A stretch of DNA of 64,000 nucleotides, taken from NCBI GenBank assembly GCA_963842155.1, contig CAWJFP010000005.1, forward strand, positions 1 to 64,000. Direction: 5' to 3'. Below the pieces are notes generated by a model, which saw only the letters and a program-made list of their open reading frames with translations, was not told the origin of the DNA and made no database searches. The number at the start of each line of letters is the position of its first letter. Position 1 is the first letter of the stretch. The stretch comes from CAWJFP01 sp963842155 (GTDB lineage Bacteria; Pseudomonadota; Alphaproteobacteria; JACZXZ01). The position numbers and the translations under genes are program-made. Below are positions 1-8,987 of this stretch, in pieces.

Positions 1-270
1 AAGGCCTTCTACGCCACGATCGTGGTCGCCACCTTGCTCGGCGTCGGCATCAATTTCACCTCGATCGATCCCATCAAGGCGCTTTTCTGGAGCGCGGTGC
101 TGAACGGCATCATCGCCGTTCCCATCATGGTCGTCATGATGTTCATGACCATGCGGCCCGACATCATGGGCGGATTCGTCCTGCCGAAGCCGCTTTGGGC
201 CATGGGCTGGATCGCGACCGGCGTCATGATCATCGTGGTCGCCGCCATGCTGGCGACGTCCTTCCTATAA
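1..270 (+). CDS. Nramp-family divalent metal transporter, C-terminal part
   Basis: The reading frame is open from the first base and ends at TAA, so the gene starts outside the window. About 89 residues remain. They form two or three hydrophobic segments, with a short stretch (GINFTSIDPIKALFWSAVLN) that resembles the last helices of Nramp/MntH-type Mn2+/Fe2+ proton symporters. It would lie in the inner membrane and import divalent metal. The metal-binding DPGN and MPH motifs are in the missing part, so the family call rests on the C-terminal pattern only. Confidence 0.6.
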   Translation, partial: KAFYATIVVATLLGVGINFTSIDPIKALFWSAVLNGIIAVPIMVVMMFMTMRPDIMGGFVLPKPLWAMGWIATGVMIIVVAAMLATSFL

Positions 271-325
271 CGCGCGCCTGCCCTATAACGCTTGCCTGCG
301 CCTCCGCAGCCCGATATCAGGCAGC

Positions 326-1294
326 ATGGGTCGCGCGGCGTCCTCCTACCTCCTGGCCGATCTCGGGGGCACCAACGCCCGCTTCGCTATCCTGGAGCGC
401 GGCGAGATCGGCCGGATCGCGAACTTGCCGGTGGCCGGGTTTCCCTCGCCGGTCGAGGCGGCGCGGGCCTATCTCGCGCGCGAGGGCAATGGCGCCAAGC
501 CCATGCGCGCCGCCTTCGCCGCGGCCGGGCCGCTTGTCGACGGCAAGATCGTCATGACCAATGCCTTTTGGGTGGTCGACGGCGCGGCGATCCGACGCGC
601 ACTCGGATTGAGTTCCGCGCGGGTGGTCAATGACTTCGATGCGCTCGCGCGCTCCGTGCCGGAATTGGCCGCCTCCGACCAACGCGCGATCGGCGGTGGT
701 GCTGCCAGGGCGGGAGCGCCCATCGCGGTCGTCGGCCCAGGCACCGGCTTCGGCGTCGCCGCACTCCTTCCCAAGGGGCCGGGCGAGACCGTGCTTGTCA
801 CCGAGGGCGGCCATGCCACCTTGCCGAGCGAAAGCCGGCGCGAAGACGCGGTCATCCAGATATTGCGCGATCGCCACGGCCATGTCTCGGTCGAGCGCGT
901 GCTCTCGGGCGAGGGTCTCGAGCAGCTTTATCATGCCGTGGCGACGCTCGAAGGCAAGACAGCGCCCGAGCGCGCCTCTGCCGACATCGTCGCCCGCGCC
1001 TTGTCGGGCGACTGCGCGGTGAGCGATGTCGCGCTCGGGCTCTTCTGCGCCTTCTTGGGCGACGTCGCCGGCAACATCGCGCTCACCTTTGGCGCGCAAG
1101 GCGGCGTTTATATCGGCGGCGGCATGGTGCCGCATTTCATCGACTTCCTTGCGCGCTCGGAATTCCGCCGGCGCTTCGAGGCCAAGGGCCGCTTCAAGCA
1201 ATATCTGGCGGCGATACCGACCGCCGTCATCACCCATCCCCATCCTGCCTTCCTCGGTCTCGCGCGCCTGTTGCGCCGCCACGCCGCCGCATAA
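326..1294 (+). CDS. glk: Glucokinase
   Basis: This 322-residue cytoplasmic enzyme would phosphorylate glucose to glucose 6-phosphate with ATP. The N-terminus holds the ATP phosphate-binding motif (ADLGGTNARF, about residues 11-20), and the sugar-binding region includes VVNDFDALA near residue 100. A second glycine-rich phosphate motif, VVGPGTGFG, is near residue 135, and EGGHATL follows. Length and motif order fit the bacterial Glk (ROK-unrelated, glucokinase) family. The ATG at 326 is the first start in frame after the Nramp stop; its ribosome site is weak. The next gene starts only 8 bases after its stop, so the two are probably co-transcribed. Confidence 0.9.
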   Translation: MGRAASSYLLADLGGTNARFAILERGEIGRIANLPVAGFPSPVEAARAYLAREGNGAKPMRAAFAAAGPLVDGKIVMTNAFWVVDGAAIRRALGLSSARVVNDFDALARSVPELAASDQRAIGGGAARAGAPIAVVGPGTGFGVAALLPKGPGETVLVTEGGHATLPSESRREDAVIQILRDRHGHVSVERVLSGEGLEQLYHAVATLEGKTAPERASADIVARALSGDCAVSDVALGLFCAFLGDVAGNIALTFGAQGGVYIGGGMVPHFIDFLARSEFRRRFEAKGRFKQYLAAIPTAVITHPHPAFLGLARLLRRHAAA

Positions 1295-1302
1295 GGCGGG
1301 CG

Positions 1303-2835
1303 ATGGCAGAGCAACAGGACGAGGTCTACGCGCTGCTGTCGGGGCCGGAGACCTACGGCGTCGATCATGTCGATAGGATCGAGACCCATGCCTCGATCGT
1401 CTTCCTGGCGGGCGAGCGGGCCTACAAACTCAAGAAGGCCGTGCGCTACAGCTATCTCGACTATTCGACGCGCGACAAGCGAAAGGCCGCCTGCGAGGCC
1501 GAACTCGCCATAAACTGGCGCTTCGCCCCGCAGCTCTATCTTGCGGTCGAGCCGATCGTCCGCGCGAGCGACGGCAGGCCGCAATTGGGCGGGATCGGCG
1601 AGGCGCTCGACTGGGTTCTCGTCATGCGTCGCTTCGATCAGTCGGTCCAATTCGATCATATGGCCGAACGCAACGCGCTCACGCCCGAGCTCATGCTTGC
1701 GCTCGCCGACCGCATCGTGGAAGTACATGAGGCCACCGAGGCGAGGCGCGACTACGGCGGTGCTCAGGGGCTGCGCGCGGCCATCGAGGGCTCGCGCGAC
1801 AATTTGCGGCTTGCCATCGAACAAGGCCTCGCCTCCGCCGAGGTCGAGGAATGGCTTGAGCGCGCGATGGCCGCGCATGCGCGGCTCGCGCCGCTGCTCG
1901 AGCGGCGGCGGCTCGCCGGCAAGGTGCGCGCCTGCCACGGCGATCTCCATCTGCAGAACATCTGTCTCTTCGAGGGGCGCCCGACCTTGTTCGACGCCAT
2001 CGAGTTCGATCCGGCCATCTCGACGATCGACCCGCTCTACGACCTCGCATTCCTGCTGATGGACCTGCATCATCGCGGGCTCGACGTCCACGGCAACCTC
2101 GTCTTCAACCGCTATCTCGATCGGCGGGACGAGGCCGACGGGCTTGCGGCCCTGCCGCTGTTCATTTCCGTGCGTGCCGCCATACGCGCGCAAGTGACGG
2201 CGGCGGCGGCCCGACAGCGCCATGACAGGCGCGATCCGGCCGTCCTGATGAAACAAGCACGGAGCTATTTGCGGCTCGCCCTCGAGAGCCTCGCAACGCC
2301 CTCGCCTCGGCTCGTCGCCATCGGCGGCTTCAGCGGCACGGGCAAATCGACGCTCGCCTATCGCCTAGCGCACTCGATCGGGCGTGCTCCAGGCGCGCGC
2401 GTGCTGCGCTCCGACGTTTTGCGCAAGCGGCTGGCCGGCGTCAAGGAAAGCAGCCCCCTGCCGCAGCAATTCTATACGCCCGAGGCCCATGCCGCCGTCT
2501 ATCGCTGTCTCGAAGAGGAAGCCAGGACATGCCTCGCGGGCGGCTGCCCCGTCATTCTCGACGCGGTCTGGGGACAAGGATCGGAACGCGAGGCGCTGGC
2601 CGCGCTCGTGCGCGACATGGGCGTCCCTTTCGCGGGCCTATGGCTCGAGGCGCCGCGCGATCTGCTGGAAAAGCGCATCCGCGCACGCAAAAGCGACGCT
2701 TCCGACGCGACCGTCGAGGTGCTTCACCGCCAGCTCGCTCTCGGCGAGTCGCCCGAGGATTGGCGCAAGCTCGACGCCGCGGGTAGTCCGGAAGAGATGG
2801 CGAAAGCCGCCCTGGCGGTACTCGATCTCAGCTAA
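1303..2835 (+). CDS. Bifunctional aminoglycoside-phosphotransferase-like / P-loop kinase protein
   Basis: The 510-residue protein joins two domains. Residues 1 to about 320 are APH/choline-kinase-like, with the catalytic-loop motif CHGDLHLQN and a following FDAIEFDP that carries the metal-binding Asp. Residues 335 to 510 form a small P-loop kinase of the AAA_33/zeta-toxin-like type with Walker A GGFSGTGKST (Lys348). Fusions of this kind are common in Proteobacteria and their substrate is unknown; resistance to aminoglycosides should not be assumed. It follows glk by 8 bases, which suggests a sugar or other small-molecule phosphorylation role, but that is inference. Confidence 0.8.
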   Translation: MAEQQDEVYALLSGPETYGVDHVDRIETHASIVFLAGERAYKLKKAVRYSYLDYSTRDKRKAACEAELAINWRFAPQLYLAVEPIVRASDGRPQLGGIGEALDWVLVMRRFDQSVQFDHMAERNALTPELMLALADRIVEVHEATEARRDYGGAQGLRAAIEGSRDNLRLAIEQGLASAEVEEWLERAMAAHARLAPLLERRRLAGKVRACHGDLHLQNICLFEGRPTLFDAIEFDPAISTIDPLYDLAFLLMDLHHRGLDVHGNLVFNRYLDRRDEADGLAALPLFISVRAAIRAQVTAAAARQRHDRRDPAVLMKQARSYLRLALESLATPSPRLVAIGGFSGTGKSTLAYRLAHSIGRAPGARVLRSDVLRKRLAGVKESSPLPQQFYTPEAHAAVYRCLEEEARTCLAGGCPVILDAVWGQGSEREALAALVRDMGVPFAGLWLEAPRDLLEKRIRARKSDASDATVEVLHRQLALGESPEDWRKLDAAGSPEEMAKAALAVLDLS

Positions 2836-2870
2836 GCCCGACGCGGTTTTTGCGGCCACGACAATGGCGG

Positions 2871-3770
2871 CTATTCGGCCGCGACCGTCTGGCGCGCCCT
2901 CCAGGCGGCGCGGATGGCCTCGGAAGTGCTGCCGGCGCCGTCGGGCCGCCAGCCCGGCGGCCCGAAGACGTAGCCGAGGCGCTCGCGCCAGCTCTTGGCG
3001 CGGGCGAGGTCGCGTCCGATCGCCGCCCATTCATGGAAGGCGATACGCAGCGGATTGAAGCTGACCAGGTTCTTGACGATGCCGTAGCGGCAAGGCTCGG
3101 CATCATCCTCCGGCACGAAGCTGCCGAAGAGCTTGTCCCAGATGATCAGGATGCCGGCATAGTTGCGGTCGAGATAACGCGGGTTGGTGGCGTGATGCAC
3201 GCGGTGGTGCGAGGGCGTGTTGAGGAACGCCTCGAACCAGCGCGGCAGGCGCCGGATCTGCTCGGTATGGATCCAGAACTGGTAGACCAGGCTGATGCCC
3301 TTCTCGAAGACGATCAGGGCGGGCGGAAAGCCGATCAGCGCCAGCGGCAGCCAAAGCACCCAATTGAGCGCCAGATTGCCGGTCCAGGTCTGGCGCAGCG
3401 CGGTCGAGAGATTGTAATGCTGCGAGGTATGGTGGTTGACATGCGCCGCCCACCAGATGCGATGCTCGTGGCTCAGCCGGTGGAACCAGTAATAGCAGAA
3501 ATCCTCGGCGAAGAAGATGGCGAGGAAAGCCCACCAGCTGTAGCCGATGTCGAACAGGCGATACTGCCACACCCAGGCGGTCGCGGCATAAAGGAGCGCC
3601 GCCGTGGCGAGGCCTTGCGCGAAATTGCCGAGCCCCATGATAAGCGATGCCGCCGTATCGCGCAGCTCATAGGCCGCGATCTGCCCGCGCCCGCGCGCGA
3701 CGATGGCCTCGGCCAGCACGAGAATGATGAAAGCGGGCACCGCCAGCGCCACGGGATCGGGCAAGCTCAT
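2871..3770 (-). CDS. Sterol desaturase / fatty acid hydroxylase family protein
   Basis: This 299-residue integral membrane protein has the three histidine clusters of the di-iron fatty-acid hydroxylase superfamily: HRLSHEH, HVNHH and HRVHH. It has about four membrane segments, the first at residues 5-20. The family inserts hydroxyl groups or double bonds into lipids or sterols using O2. I chose the ATG at 3770 because the family N-terminus begins there; the open frame upstream of it is low-quality arginine-rich sequence. The start overlaps the stop of the upstream gene, so the two are coupled. The substrate cannot be told from sequence. Confidence 0.85.
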   Translation of the reverse strand: MSLPDPVALAVPAFIILVLAEAIVARGRGQIAAYELRDTAASLIMGLGNFAQGLATAALLYAATAWVWQYRLFDIGYSWWAFLAIFFAEDFCYYWFHRLSHEHRIWWAAHVNHHTSQHYNLSTALRQTWTGNLALNWVLWLPLALIGFPPALIVFEKGISLVYQFWIHTEQIRRLPRWFEAFLNTPSHHRVHHATNPRYLDRNYAGILIIWDKLFGSFVPEDDAEPCRYGIVKNLVSFNPLRIAFHEWAAIGRDLARAKSWRERLGYVFGPPGWRPDGAGSTSEAIRAAWRARQTVAAE

Positions 3771-4200
3771 GCTGCCGCTCCACGGCCGTGCGCGCGCCAG
3801 GCCTCGATGCGGCGGCGCTGCCGCTCGGCCATTGCCGCGTCGCCGAGCCGGAGCCTGATGGGCCGCGCGCCGAAATCCGCGAGCGCCAGCACCAGATCGC
3901 CGCCCTGGACGCGGCAGGTGCGCAGCTCGTCCGGCCAAAGGAGGCGTGCCGCGACATTGTCGCCGACGCTATGGAGCAGCGCGAGACGCTCGCCTTGCGC
4001 GTCGAAGCCGAGCGCGCTCCGGACGTCACGCCCCACGATCACCTCGCCGAGCGCGAAGTCGGGATGGTCGCGCGCAAGCATGCGGCGCACCGCCTCCTCG
4101 TCGCCGAGGCTCGCCGTGCGCAACCCGCCCAGCGCCCAGACGACCAGGATGATGAGTGCCACGCCGCCGACGGGGAATTGATCAGGTCGAGAGCGCTCAT
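3767..4200 (-). CDS. Hypothetical membrane-anchored protein, possible frameshift near its start
   Basis: I do not recognise this gene. The main frame encodes about 140 residues: one N-terminal hydrophobic helix (VALIILVVWALGG) and then a soluble domain of about 110 residues rich in Ala, Arg and Asp. The natural start appears to be the ATG at 4200 (MSALDLIN), but that frame leaves the main frame after eight codons. One missing base near 4180 would join them. The gene is translationally coupled to the sterol desaturase gene, so it may assist that enzyme. No catalytic motif is visible. Confidence 0.45.
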
Positions 4201-4301
4201 CGCAAAGCAGCCTCCGCCGCAAGACGAAGGCGAATCATAGCAGCAAGGGGCGCGCCATTGAAGGATCGCCGGCGAGCTGCGCGGGTGGCGGCGGCGCAGT
4301 C

Positions 4302-6149
4302 CTACTCGGCGCTTGCGGACGGAGCGAGGGCCTTGGGCTGCTCCTCCTCAGCCAGCAGCCGGCGCAAATCCTCCTCGTTGAGCGTCTCCCGCTCGAGCAA
4401 GGCTTTGGCCGCCCTCTCGAGCAGGGCGCGCTTGCTATTGAGGATGCCCAACGCCGTCTCGAAGGCCTTGGCGACGATCTCGCGCACCGCGCGGTCGATC
4501 TCGCGCGCGGTCTCTTCGCTATATTGCCGTTCCGCGCCGAGCGGTGCCGACGCGGGGCCGCCGAGGAAGCTGTGCGGCTCCCGCTCATAGGCGATCGGCC
4601 CGAGATCCTTCTCCATCCCGTAGCGCGTCACCATGCTGCGCGCGATGTCGCTCACCTTGACGAGATCGTCCGCGGCGCCGGTCGAGACGCGGTTGAACAC
4701 CAGCACCTCGGCCGCCCGTCCGCCGAGCAGCACAGACATTTTGTGCTCGAGCTGCTCGCGCGTCATCAAATAGCGGTCTTCGGTCGGCCGCTGGATGGTG
4801 TAGCCGAGCGAGCCGATGCCGCGCGGGATGATCGACACCTTGTGGACGCTGTCGGAGTCGGGGAAGGAAAGCGCCACCAGCGTATGGCCCATCTCGTGAT
4901 AGGCGACGGTTTGGCGCTCCATCGGGTTGAGCAGCCGGTTGCGCTTTTCCAGCCCTGCGACGATACGCTCGATGGCGGCGGTGAAGTCGTCGATCGTCAC
5001 CGCGTCCGCGCCGCGCCTCGTCGCGACGAGCGCCGCCTCGTTGACGAGGTTCGCCAAGTCGGCCCCGCTGAAGCCGGGAGTGAGGGCGGCGATCGCGTCG
5101 AGATCGACATCCTCGGCCAGCCGCGCCTTCTTGACATGGACCGCGAGGATTTGCGCGCGACCTATCTTGTCGGGGCGATCGACCAGGACCTGGCGGTCGA
5201 AGCGCCCGGCGCGCAGCAAGGCAGGGTCGAGGATCTCCGGCCGGTTCGTCGCAGCGAGCAGCACCAGGCCCTGCGAGGGATCGAAGCCGTCGAGCTCCGC
5301 CAGAAGCTGGTTGAGGGTCTGTTCCTTCTCGTCGTTGCCGCCGGCGAGGGGATAGGCGCCGCGAGCGCGGCCGAGCGCATCGAGCTCGTCGATGAAGATG
5401 ATAGCGGGCGCCTTGCGCCGCGCCTGATCGAAGAGGTCCCTCACGCGCGCGGCGCCGACGCCGACGAACATCTCGACGAATTCCGAGCCGCTGATCGAGA
5501 AGAACGGCACCCCCGCCTCGCCCGCGACCGCGCGCGCCAGCAGCGTCTTGCCCGTCCCGGGCGGTCCGATGAGGAGGATGCCTTTCGGCATGCGCGCACC
5601 GAGCCGTCCATGGCGGCTCGGGTCCTTGAGGAAGCTGACCACCTCCTCGAGCTCCGCTTTGGCCTCGTCGACGCCGGCCACGTCGGCGAAGCTGACCTTG
5701 GTGTCTGTCTCGACATAGACGCGCGCCTTGCTCTTGCCGATCGACATGAAGCCGCCCTGGGTTTGCGCAAAGCGGCGGATCACGAACATCCAGATGAAGA
5801 AAAAGATGGCGATCGGCACGATCCAGGACAGCAAGTCGCGGACCAGGGTGTTCGGCATCACGCCGGCATATTTGACGTTGTATTTGTCGAGCTCGCCGGC
5901 GATCTGCGGTGCGACCATGGTAGTGACGAACTCGGTCTCGCCGCCGGCCAAGGGCTTCTTGAGCTTGCCCTCGACGAAGTCCGGCCCGACCTGGACGCTG
6001 TCGACCTGCCCCTCCTTGAGCAGCTGCTCGAATTGGCTATAGGAAATGGTCTCGATCTTGCGGCTTTCCAGCCACCATTGCTCGATGAAAAGAACGGCGA
6101 GGATCGCCAGCACCGCGTACCAGAGATGCAGCTGGTTTTTCTTATCCAT
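4302..6149 (-). CDS. ftsH: ATP-dependent zinc metalloprotease FtsH
   Basis: The 615-residue membrane protease unfolds and degrades misfolded and short-lived membrane and cytosolic proteins. Two membrane helices (about residues 9-22 and 104-124) flank a periplasmic domain. The AAA module has Walker A GPPGTGKT (Lys201), Walker B IIFIDELDA and the SRH TNRPEILDPALLRAGRFDRQ. The zinc site is HEMGH at 418-422, where most homologues have HEAGH, and the pore-loop FVG motif is present. The length is normal, although the C-terminal tail is short. The closest set of FtsH relatives may be the second, accessory FtsH of alphaproteobacteria rather than the hflK/C-linked copy, because no tilS or hpt gene lies next to it. 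Confidence 0.93.
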   Translation of the reverse strand: MDKKNQLHLWYAVLAILAVLFIEQWWLESRKIETISYSQFEQLLKEGQVDSVQVGPDFVEGKLKKPLAGGETEFVTTMVAPQIAGELDKYNVKYAGVMPNTLVRDLLSWIVPIAIFFFIWMFVIRRFAQTQGGFMSIGKSKARVYVETDTKVSFADVAGVDEAKAELEEVVSFLKDPSRHGRLGARMPKGILLIGPPGTGKTLLARAVAGEAGVPFFSISGSEFVEMFVGVGAARVRDLFDQARRKAPAIIFIDELDALGRARGAYPLAGGNDEKEQTLNQLLAELDGFDPSQGLVLLAATNRPEILDPALLRAGRFDRQVLVDRPDKIGRAQILAVHVKKARLAEDVDLDAIAALTPGFSGADLANLVNEAALVATRRGADAVTIDDFTAAIERIVAGLEKRNRLLNPMERQTVAYHEMGHTLVALSFPDSDSVHKVSIIPRGIGSLGYTIQRPTEDRYLMTREQLEHKMSVLLGGRAAEVLVFNRVSTGAADDLVKVSDIARSMVTRYGMEKDLGPIAYEREPHSFLGGPASAPLGAERQYSEETAREIDRAVREIVAKAFETALGILNSKRALLERAAKALLERETLNEEDLRRLLAEEEQPKALAPSASAE

Positions 6150-6228
6150 GGCCGCTCCTGCCTCCTTCGTGTCCGCGCTCGCGCCGTCCGCCCTGCCTCG
6201 ACAATATCGGCCGCCGCCAACCGTCGCG

Positions 6229-7215
6229 CTAGGGCACGAGCACGGCCGCCCCTTCGATGGCGCCCTCGCGCAGCCGGGCCAGCGCCTCGTTCGCCTGGTC
6301 GAGAGGGAAAGCCGTCGTGGTGGTGCGGATCGGCACCTTCGGCGCGATCGCCAGGAAATCGTCGCCGTCCCGGCGGGTGAGGTTGGCGACCGAGCGCAGC
6401 ACCCGCTCTTCCCACAGGATGCGATAGGGAAAGCTCGGGATATCGCTCATATGGATGCCGGCGCAGACGACGATGCCGCCCTTGGCTGTGGCTGCGAGCG
6501 CCGCCGGCACGAGGGCGCCGACTGGAGCGAAGATGAGCGCGGCGTCGAGCGGTTCGGGAGGCGGGATGTCGGAGCCTCCCGTCCAGGCCGCCCCCAGGCT
6601 GCGCGCGAATTCTTGGCCCGCGATGTCGCCCGGCTTGGTGAAGGCGAAGACCTGCTGACCGCGATGACGCGCCACCTGTGCGGCGATATGCGCCGCCGCG
6701 CCGAAGCCGTAGAGCCCAAGGCGCGGGGCGTCGCCCGCGAGGCGCAAGGCGCGATAGCCGATGAGCCCCGCGCAAAGCAGCGGCGCCGCCTCGACGTCGC
6801 CGAATTCCGCCGGGATGGCGAAGCAGAAATGCTCATGCGCCAAAGCATAGTCGGCGTAGCCGCCGTCGATCTGGTAGCCGGTGAAGCGGGCGCGGTCGCA
6901 CAGATTCTCGCGGCCCGAGCGGCAATAGGCGCAGCTTCCGCAGGTCCAACCGAGCCAAGGCACCCCGACCCGATCGCCGACGCGCAGGCGCTCGACCTGC
7001 CTGCCCGCCGCCTCGACGGTTCCGACGATCTCGTGCCCCGGCACCAGCGGGAGCTTCGGCTTATCGAGCTCTCCGTCGAGGATATGAAGATCGGTCCGGC
7101 AGACGCCGCATGCGCGCACGCGGATCAGCAGCTCGCGCGGCCCCGGCTGCGGCGGCGCAGCGACCTCCGCGAGCCGCAGCGGCTCATGCGCGGCGTGCAG
7201 CATCATGGCGCGCAT
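6229..7215 (-). CDS. Zinc-dependent alcohol dehydrogenase family protein
   Basis: This 328-residue medium-chain dehydrogenase has a catalytic zinc ligand set (CGVCRTDLH, then GHE at about 60), a structural zinc loop (CGSCAYCRSGRENLC) and a nucleotide-binding glycine motif (LYGFGAAAHIAAQ). It should oxidise alcohols or reduce aldehydes with NAD(P). The coenzyme fold has GFGAAA rather than GxGxxG, as in the propanol-preferring AdhP-like subgroup. I placed the start at ATG 7215 (MRAMMLHAA), since the 17 residues before it look like untranslated sequence. It lies 79 bases upstream of ftsH in the same direction, so they could share a transcript. Confidence 0.87.
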   Translation of the reverse strand: MRAMMLHAAHEPLRLAEVAAPPQPGPRELLIRVRACGVCRTDLHILDGELDKPKLPLVPGHEIVGTVEAAGRQVERLRVGDRVGVPWLGWTCGSCAYCRSGRENLCDRARFTGYQIDGGYADYALAHEHFCFAIPAEFGDVEAAPLLCAGLIGYRALRLAGDAPRLGLYGFGAAAHIAAQVARHRGQQVFAFTKPGDIAGQEFARSLGAAWTGGSDIPPPEPLDAALIFAPVGALVPAALAATAKGGIVVCAGIHMSDIPSFPYRILWEERVLRSVANLTRRDGDDFLAIAPKVPIRTTTTAFPLDQANEALARLREGAIEGAAVLVP

Positions 7216-7439
7216 CGCGCTCTCCCTCGCCGAGCTTCCTCGCGATAACGAGCTTACCGGATTCAAGGGGGCGTGCGCGATCCACTCATGGCGGAGACAT
7301 GCAAAAGCATGCGCGGCGCGTCATTCGGGCGCGCCGCGCCCTTTCGCGCAAGATCGGGTCTACCGCCTCTAGGCCGGTAAGCTCGTCGGAACGGAATGAT
7401 CTACTGTCGCGGGCAAACGAGCCCGCGGCGCGGCTACAG

Positions 7440-7775
7440 CTAGTAGTTGTACCAGCCCCAATGCCAATTGTTCCAGTTGTGCCAATTGTGCCAGTTGTTC
7501 CAGTTGCCCCAGGGCGCGGGAATACCGACGTTAAGCCATTGCGCAAGCCTGAGGGAATTCGCGTCGGAGCCCTGGCTCTTCACCAGCTTGTCCTTGGCTG
7601 CGGCGATGCGGTCGCCCAGGCTGGAATCGCTTGGCGTATTGGCATGAGCCGCCGGACCCGCAACGAACGCGGCAAGCGCCAGAGAGAGCGCCGTCCATTT
7701 GGCGCGGGCGTGGGGATCGCTCGCCGAATTTGGCTTCGCCGATGGCAACGAAAGCTTGGCTTTGAATTTCGACAT
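7440..7775 (-). CDS. Putative cyclophane-type RiPP precursor (GrrA/OscA-like), Trp/Asn-rich tail
   Basis: The 111-residue protein has a basic N-terminus, a hydrophobic segment ending in an AHA signal-like site (about residues 28-47), a helical stretch (SLGDRIAAAKDKLVKSQ) resembling the leader of GrrA/OscA1 peptides, and a 23-residue tail (89-111) built of triads: WGN, WNN, WHN, WHN, WNN, then WHW and a final YNY. Aromatic-X-Asn triads are the sites where radical SAM enzymes form three-residue cyclophanes. The ATG at 7775 follows a GAGAG site. No radical SAM gene lies in the window, so the modifying enzyme would be elsewhere. It could instead be an unmodified secreted low-complexity protein. 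Confidence 0.65.
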   Translation of the reverse strand: MSKFKAKLSLPSAKPNSASDPHARAKWTALSLALAAFVAGPAAHANTPSDSSLGDRIAAAKDKLVKSQGSDANSLRLAQWLNVGIPAPWGNWNNWHNWHNWNNWHWGWYNY

Positions 7776-7937
7776 ACGATTCTCTCGCTCCAGCTGATGG
7801 AAGCCCCTCAACAGGCAACGATAACGGCGAACTTGCGCTAGGTCAATAGAGCGGCAGGGACGGCTGCCATTGACACATCTTTGAGCAACTCATTGCATCA
7901 TTGAAGCGTTTCCACTTCCTTTCAGCGTCCTCAGGAT

Positions 7938-8126
7938 CTAGAACAGAGCCCAGCTCGGACCGTGCAGCATCCAGCAAGTCACGTTGGCAACGAAGGGAAG
8001 AAGCAACGCACCCACCAGCATCCAACCCCCCAAGGCACCCGACCTCGGGCGTCCACGACCATCGGCGAGCGCATCCTTCTCATCCGAAGTCAGCCAATCC
8101 AAACCAGTCTCGCCGTACCACGACAT
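7938..8126 (-). CDS. Small membrane protein of unknown function
   Basis: The ATG at 8126 sits five bases after GGAGGA, an excellent ribosome site, and opens a 62-residue reading frame. The first half is soluble and acidic/basic mixed (MSWYGETGLDWLTSDEKDAL). The second half has one hydrophobic segment (GGWMLVGALLLPFVANVTCW). It is probably an inner-membrane peptide. I do not recognise a family. It stands alone on its strand, divergent from the SH3 lipoprotein gene. Confidence 0.55.
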   Translation of the reverse strand: MSWYGETGLDWLTSDEKDALADGRGRPRSGALGGWMLVGALLLPFVANVTCWMLHGPSWALF

Positions 8127-8433
8127 TTCGTCCTCCATCCGCCTTCTGACCGGCGCTCTCATTGCCTTCCGCCGGCCCGCCTCTTCTCCGCGATGGTGTT
8201 GTTAATAATCCCTTGTCCGTAGAAAATCAGTGACGGCCGTCACAACGAGAAAAACGCCCGTTTGTGCCGGAGCCCGCGCCATTCACCTCCATCACGCCAT
8301 CACGAACCTGTGACAAACGGACGGAATTGGAGGAGAGCCGGAGCTGCTCGCTTGAATTGAAGCCGCGCCGAATTAGATTTGCCGTTAACGGATTTGACAA
8401 TCGGCGGCGTCTCAATTGTCGGAGGAGGGGTCG
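8127..8433. other. Intergenic region between divergent small genes
   Basis: This 307-base gap separates the small membrane protein gene from the SH3 lipoprotein gene and should carry promoters in both directions. It is more AT-rich than its surroundings. GACAAT at 8396-8401 and ATTGTC at 8415-8420 form an inverted repeat with a 13-base spacer just before the lipoprotein ribosome site, so it could be a regulator site or a leader hairpin. I see no other feature. Confidence 0.3.
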
Positions 8434-8787
8434 ATGACATTGCATTTCGCGAGGCGTTTGCTTGCCATGGCCGGCGTTGTCACATTGATCGGTGCCCTCG
8501 CGGCTTGCGGCCCACCTCCTCCGCCCGGCCCGGGAGGCTATCCTGGCGGTCCGCCGCCGATGGAGGAATCGGGTCCGGTCAGCCCGCCGCCTCCCGGCGT
8601 CACGAGCTTCGCCACTACGGGCAACCTGAATATCCGCTCGGGGCCCAGCATTACCGCACCTGTGATCGGGGTCATTCCCGCCGGAGGGGTGGTGATCACC
8701 ACGGGCGACTATTCGAACAACTGGTGGCGAGTGAACTGGAACAATACAGTCGGCTGGGTCTACGGCCGCTATTTGCGCCCGCAATGA
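8434..8787 (+). CDS. SH3 domain-containing lipoprotein
   Basis: The 117-residue precursor has a basic start, a hydrophobic signal segment and the lipobox LAAC, so it is lipidated at the cysteine near residue 24. A proline/glycine-rich linker follows, then a bacterial SH3 (SH3_3) domain of about 60 residues with the typical NLNIRSGPS and GWVYGRYL ends. Such domains bind peptidoglycan or other envelope ligands. The ATG at 8434 follows GGAGGAGGGG. The protein would be anchored in the outer or inner membrane facing the periplasm. Confidence 0.8.
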   Translation: MTLHFARRLLAMAGVVTLIGALAACGPPPPPGPGGYPGGPPPMEESGPVSPPPPGVTSFATTGNLNIRSGPSITAPVIGVIPAGGVVITTGDYSNNWWRVNWNNTVGWVYGRYLRPQ

Positions 8788-8987
8788 CGGCGGTCTAGCG
8801 CCGCACCGCGATGACGAAAGCCTGCTGCGGTCGTATTGTGCGCGGCTGGCCGCTCGGTCAGCGCCGGGACCCCCTTTCGCGACGAGCGTTGCGGTGCGGC
8901 CGCCGCCGCTCCTACAATGCCGTCCTATTGCGTAAAGTCCGCGTCCACGAGCCGCGCCGCTCCGAGGCTCGCCCAGCGAGGTATTCC

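Noticed and set aside
317..1282. 321-codon open frame antisense to glucokinase
   Set aside because: Shadow of glk; no recognisable domain.
1303..2835. Aminoglycoside resistance gene
   Set aside because: The APH-like half shares the kinase fold, but the fusion to a P-loop kinase and the linkage to glk do not indicate drug resistance.
2850..4181. 443-codon plus-strand frame across the sterol desaturase gene
   Set aside because: The minus strand has the three histidine clusters of the family; this frame is a shadow.
4524..6380. 618-codon open frame antisense to ftsH
   Set aside because: It mirrors the ftsH gene on the other strand, has Asp/Arg/His-rich composition typical of antisense frames in high-GC DNA, and shows no family motif.
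7440..7515. Near-12-base DNA repeats (CCAGTTGTN type)
   Set aside because: They are explained by the Trp/Asn triads of the encoded peptide and not by a separate repeat element.
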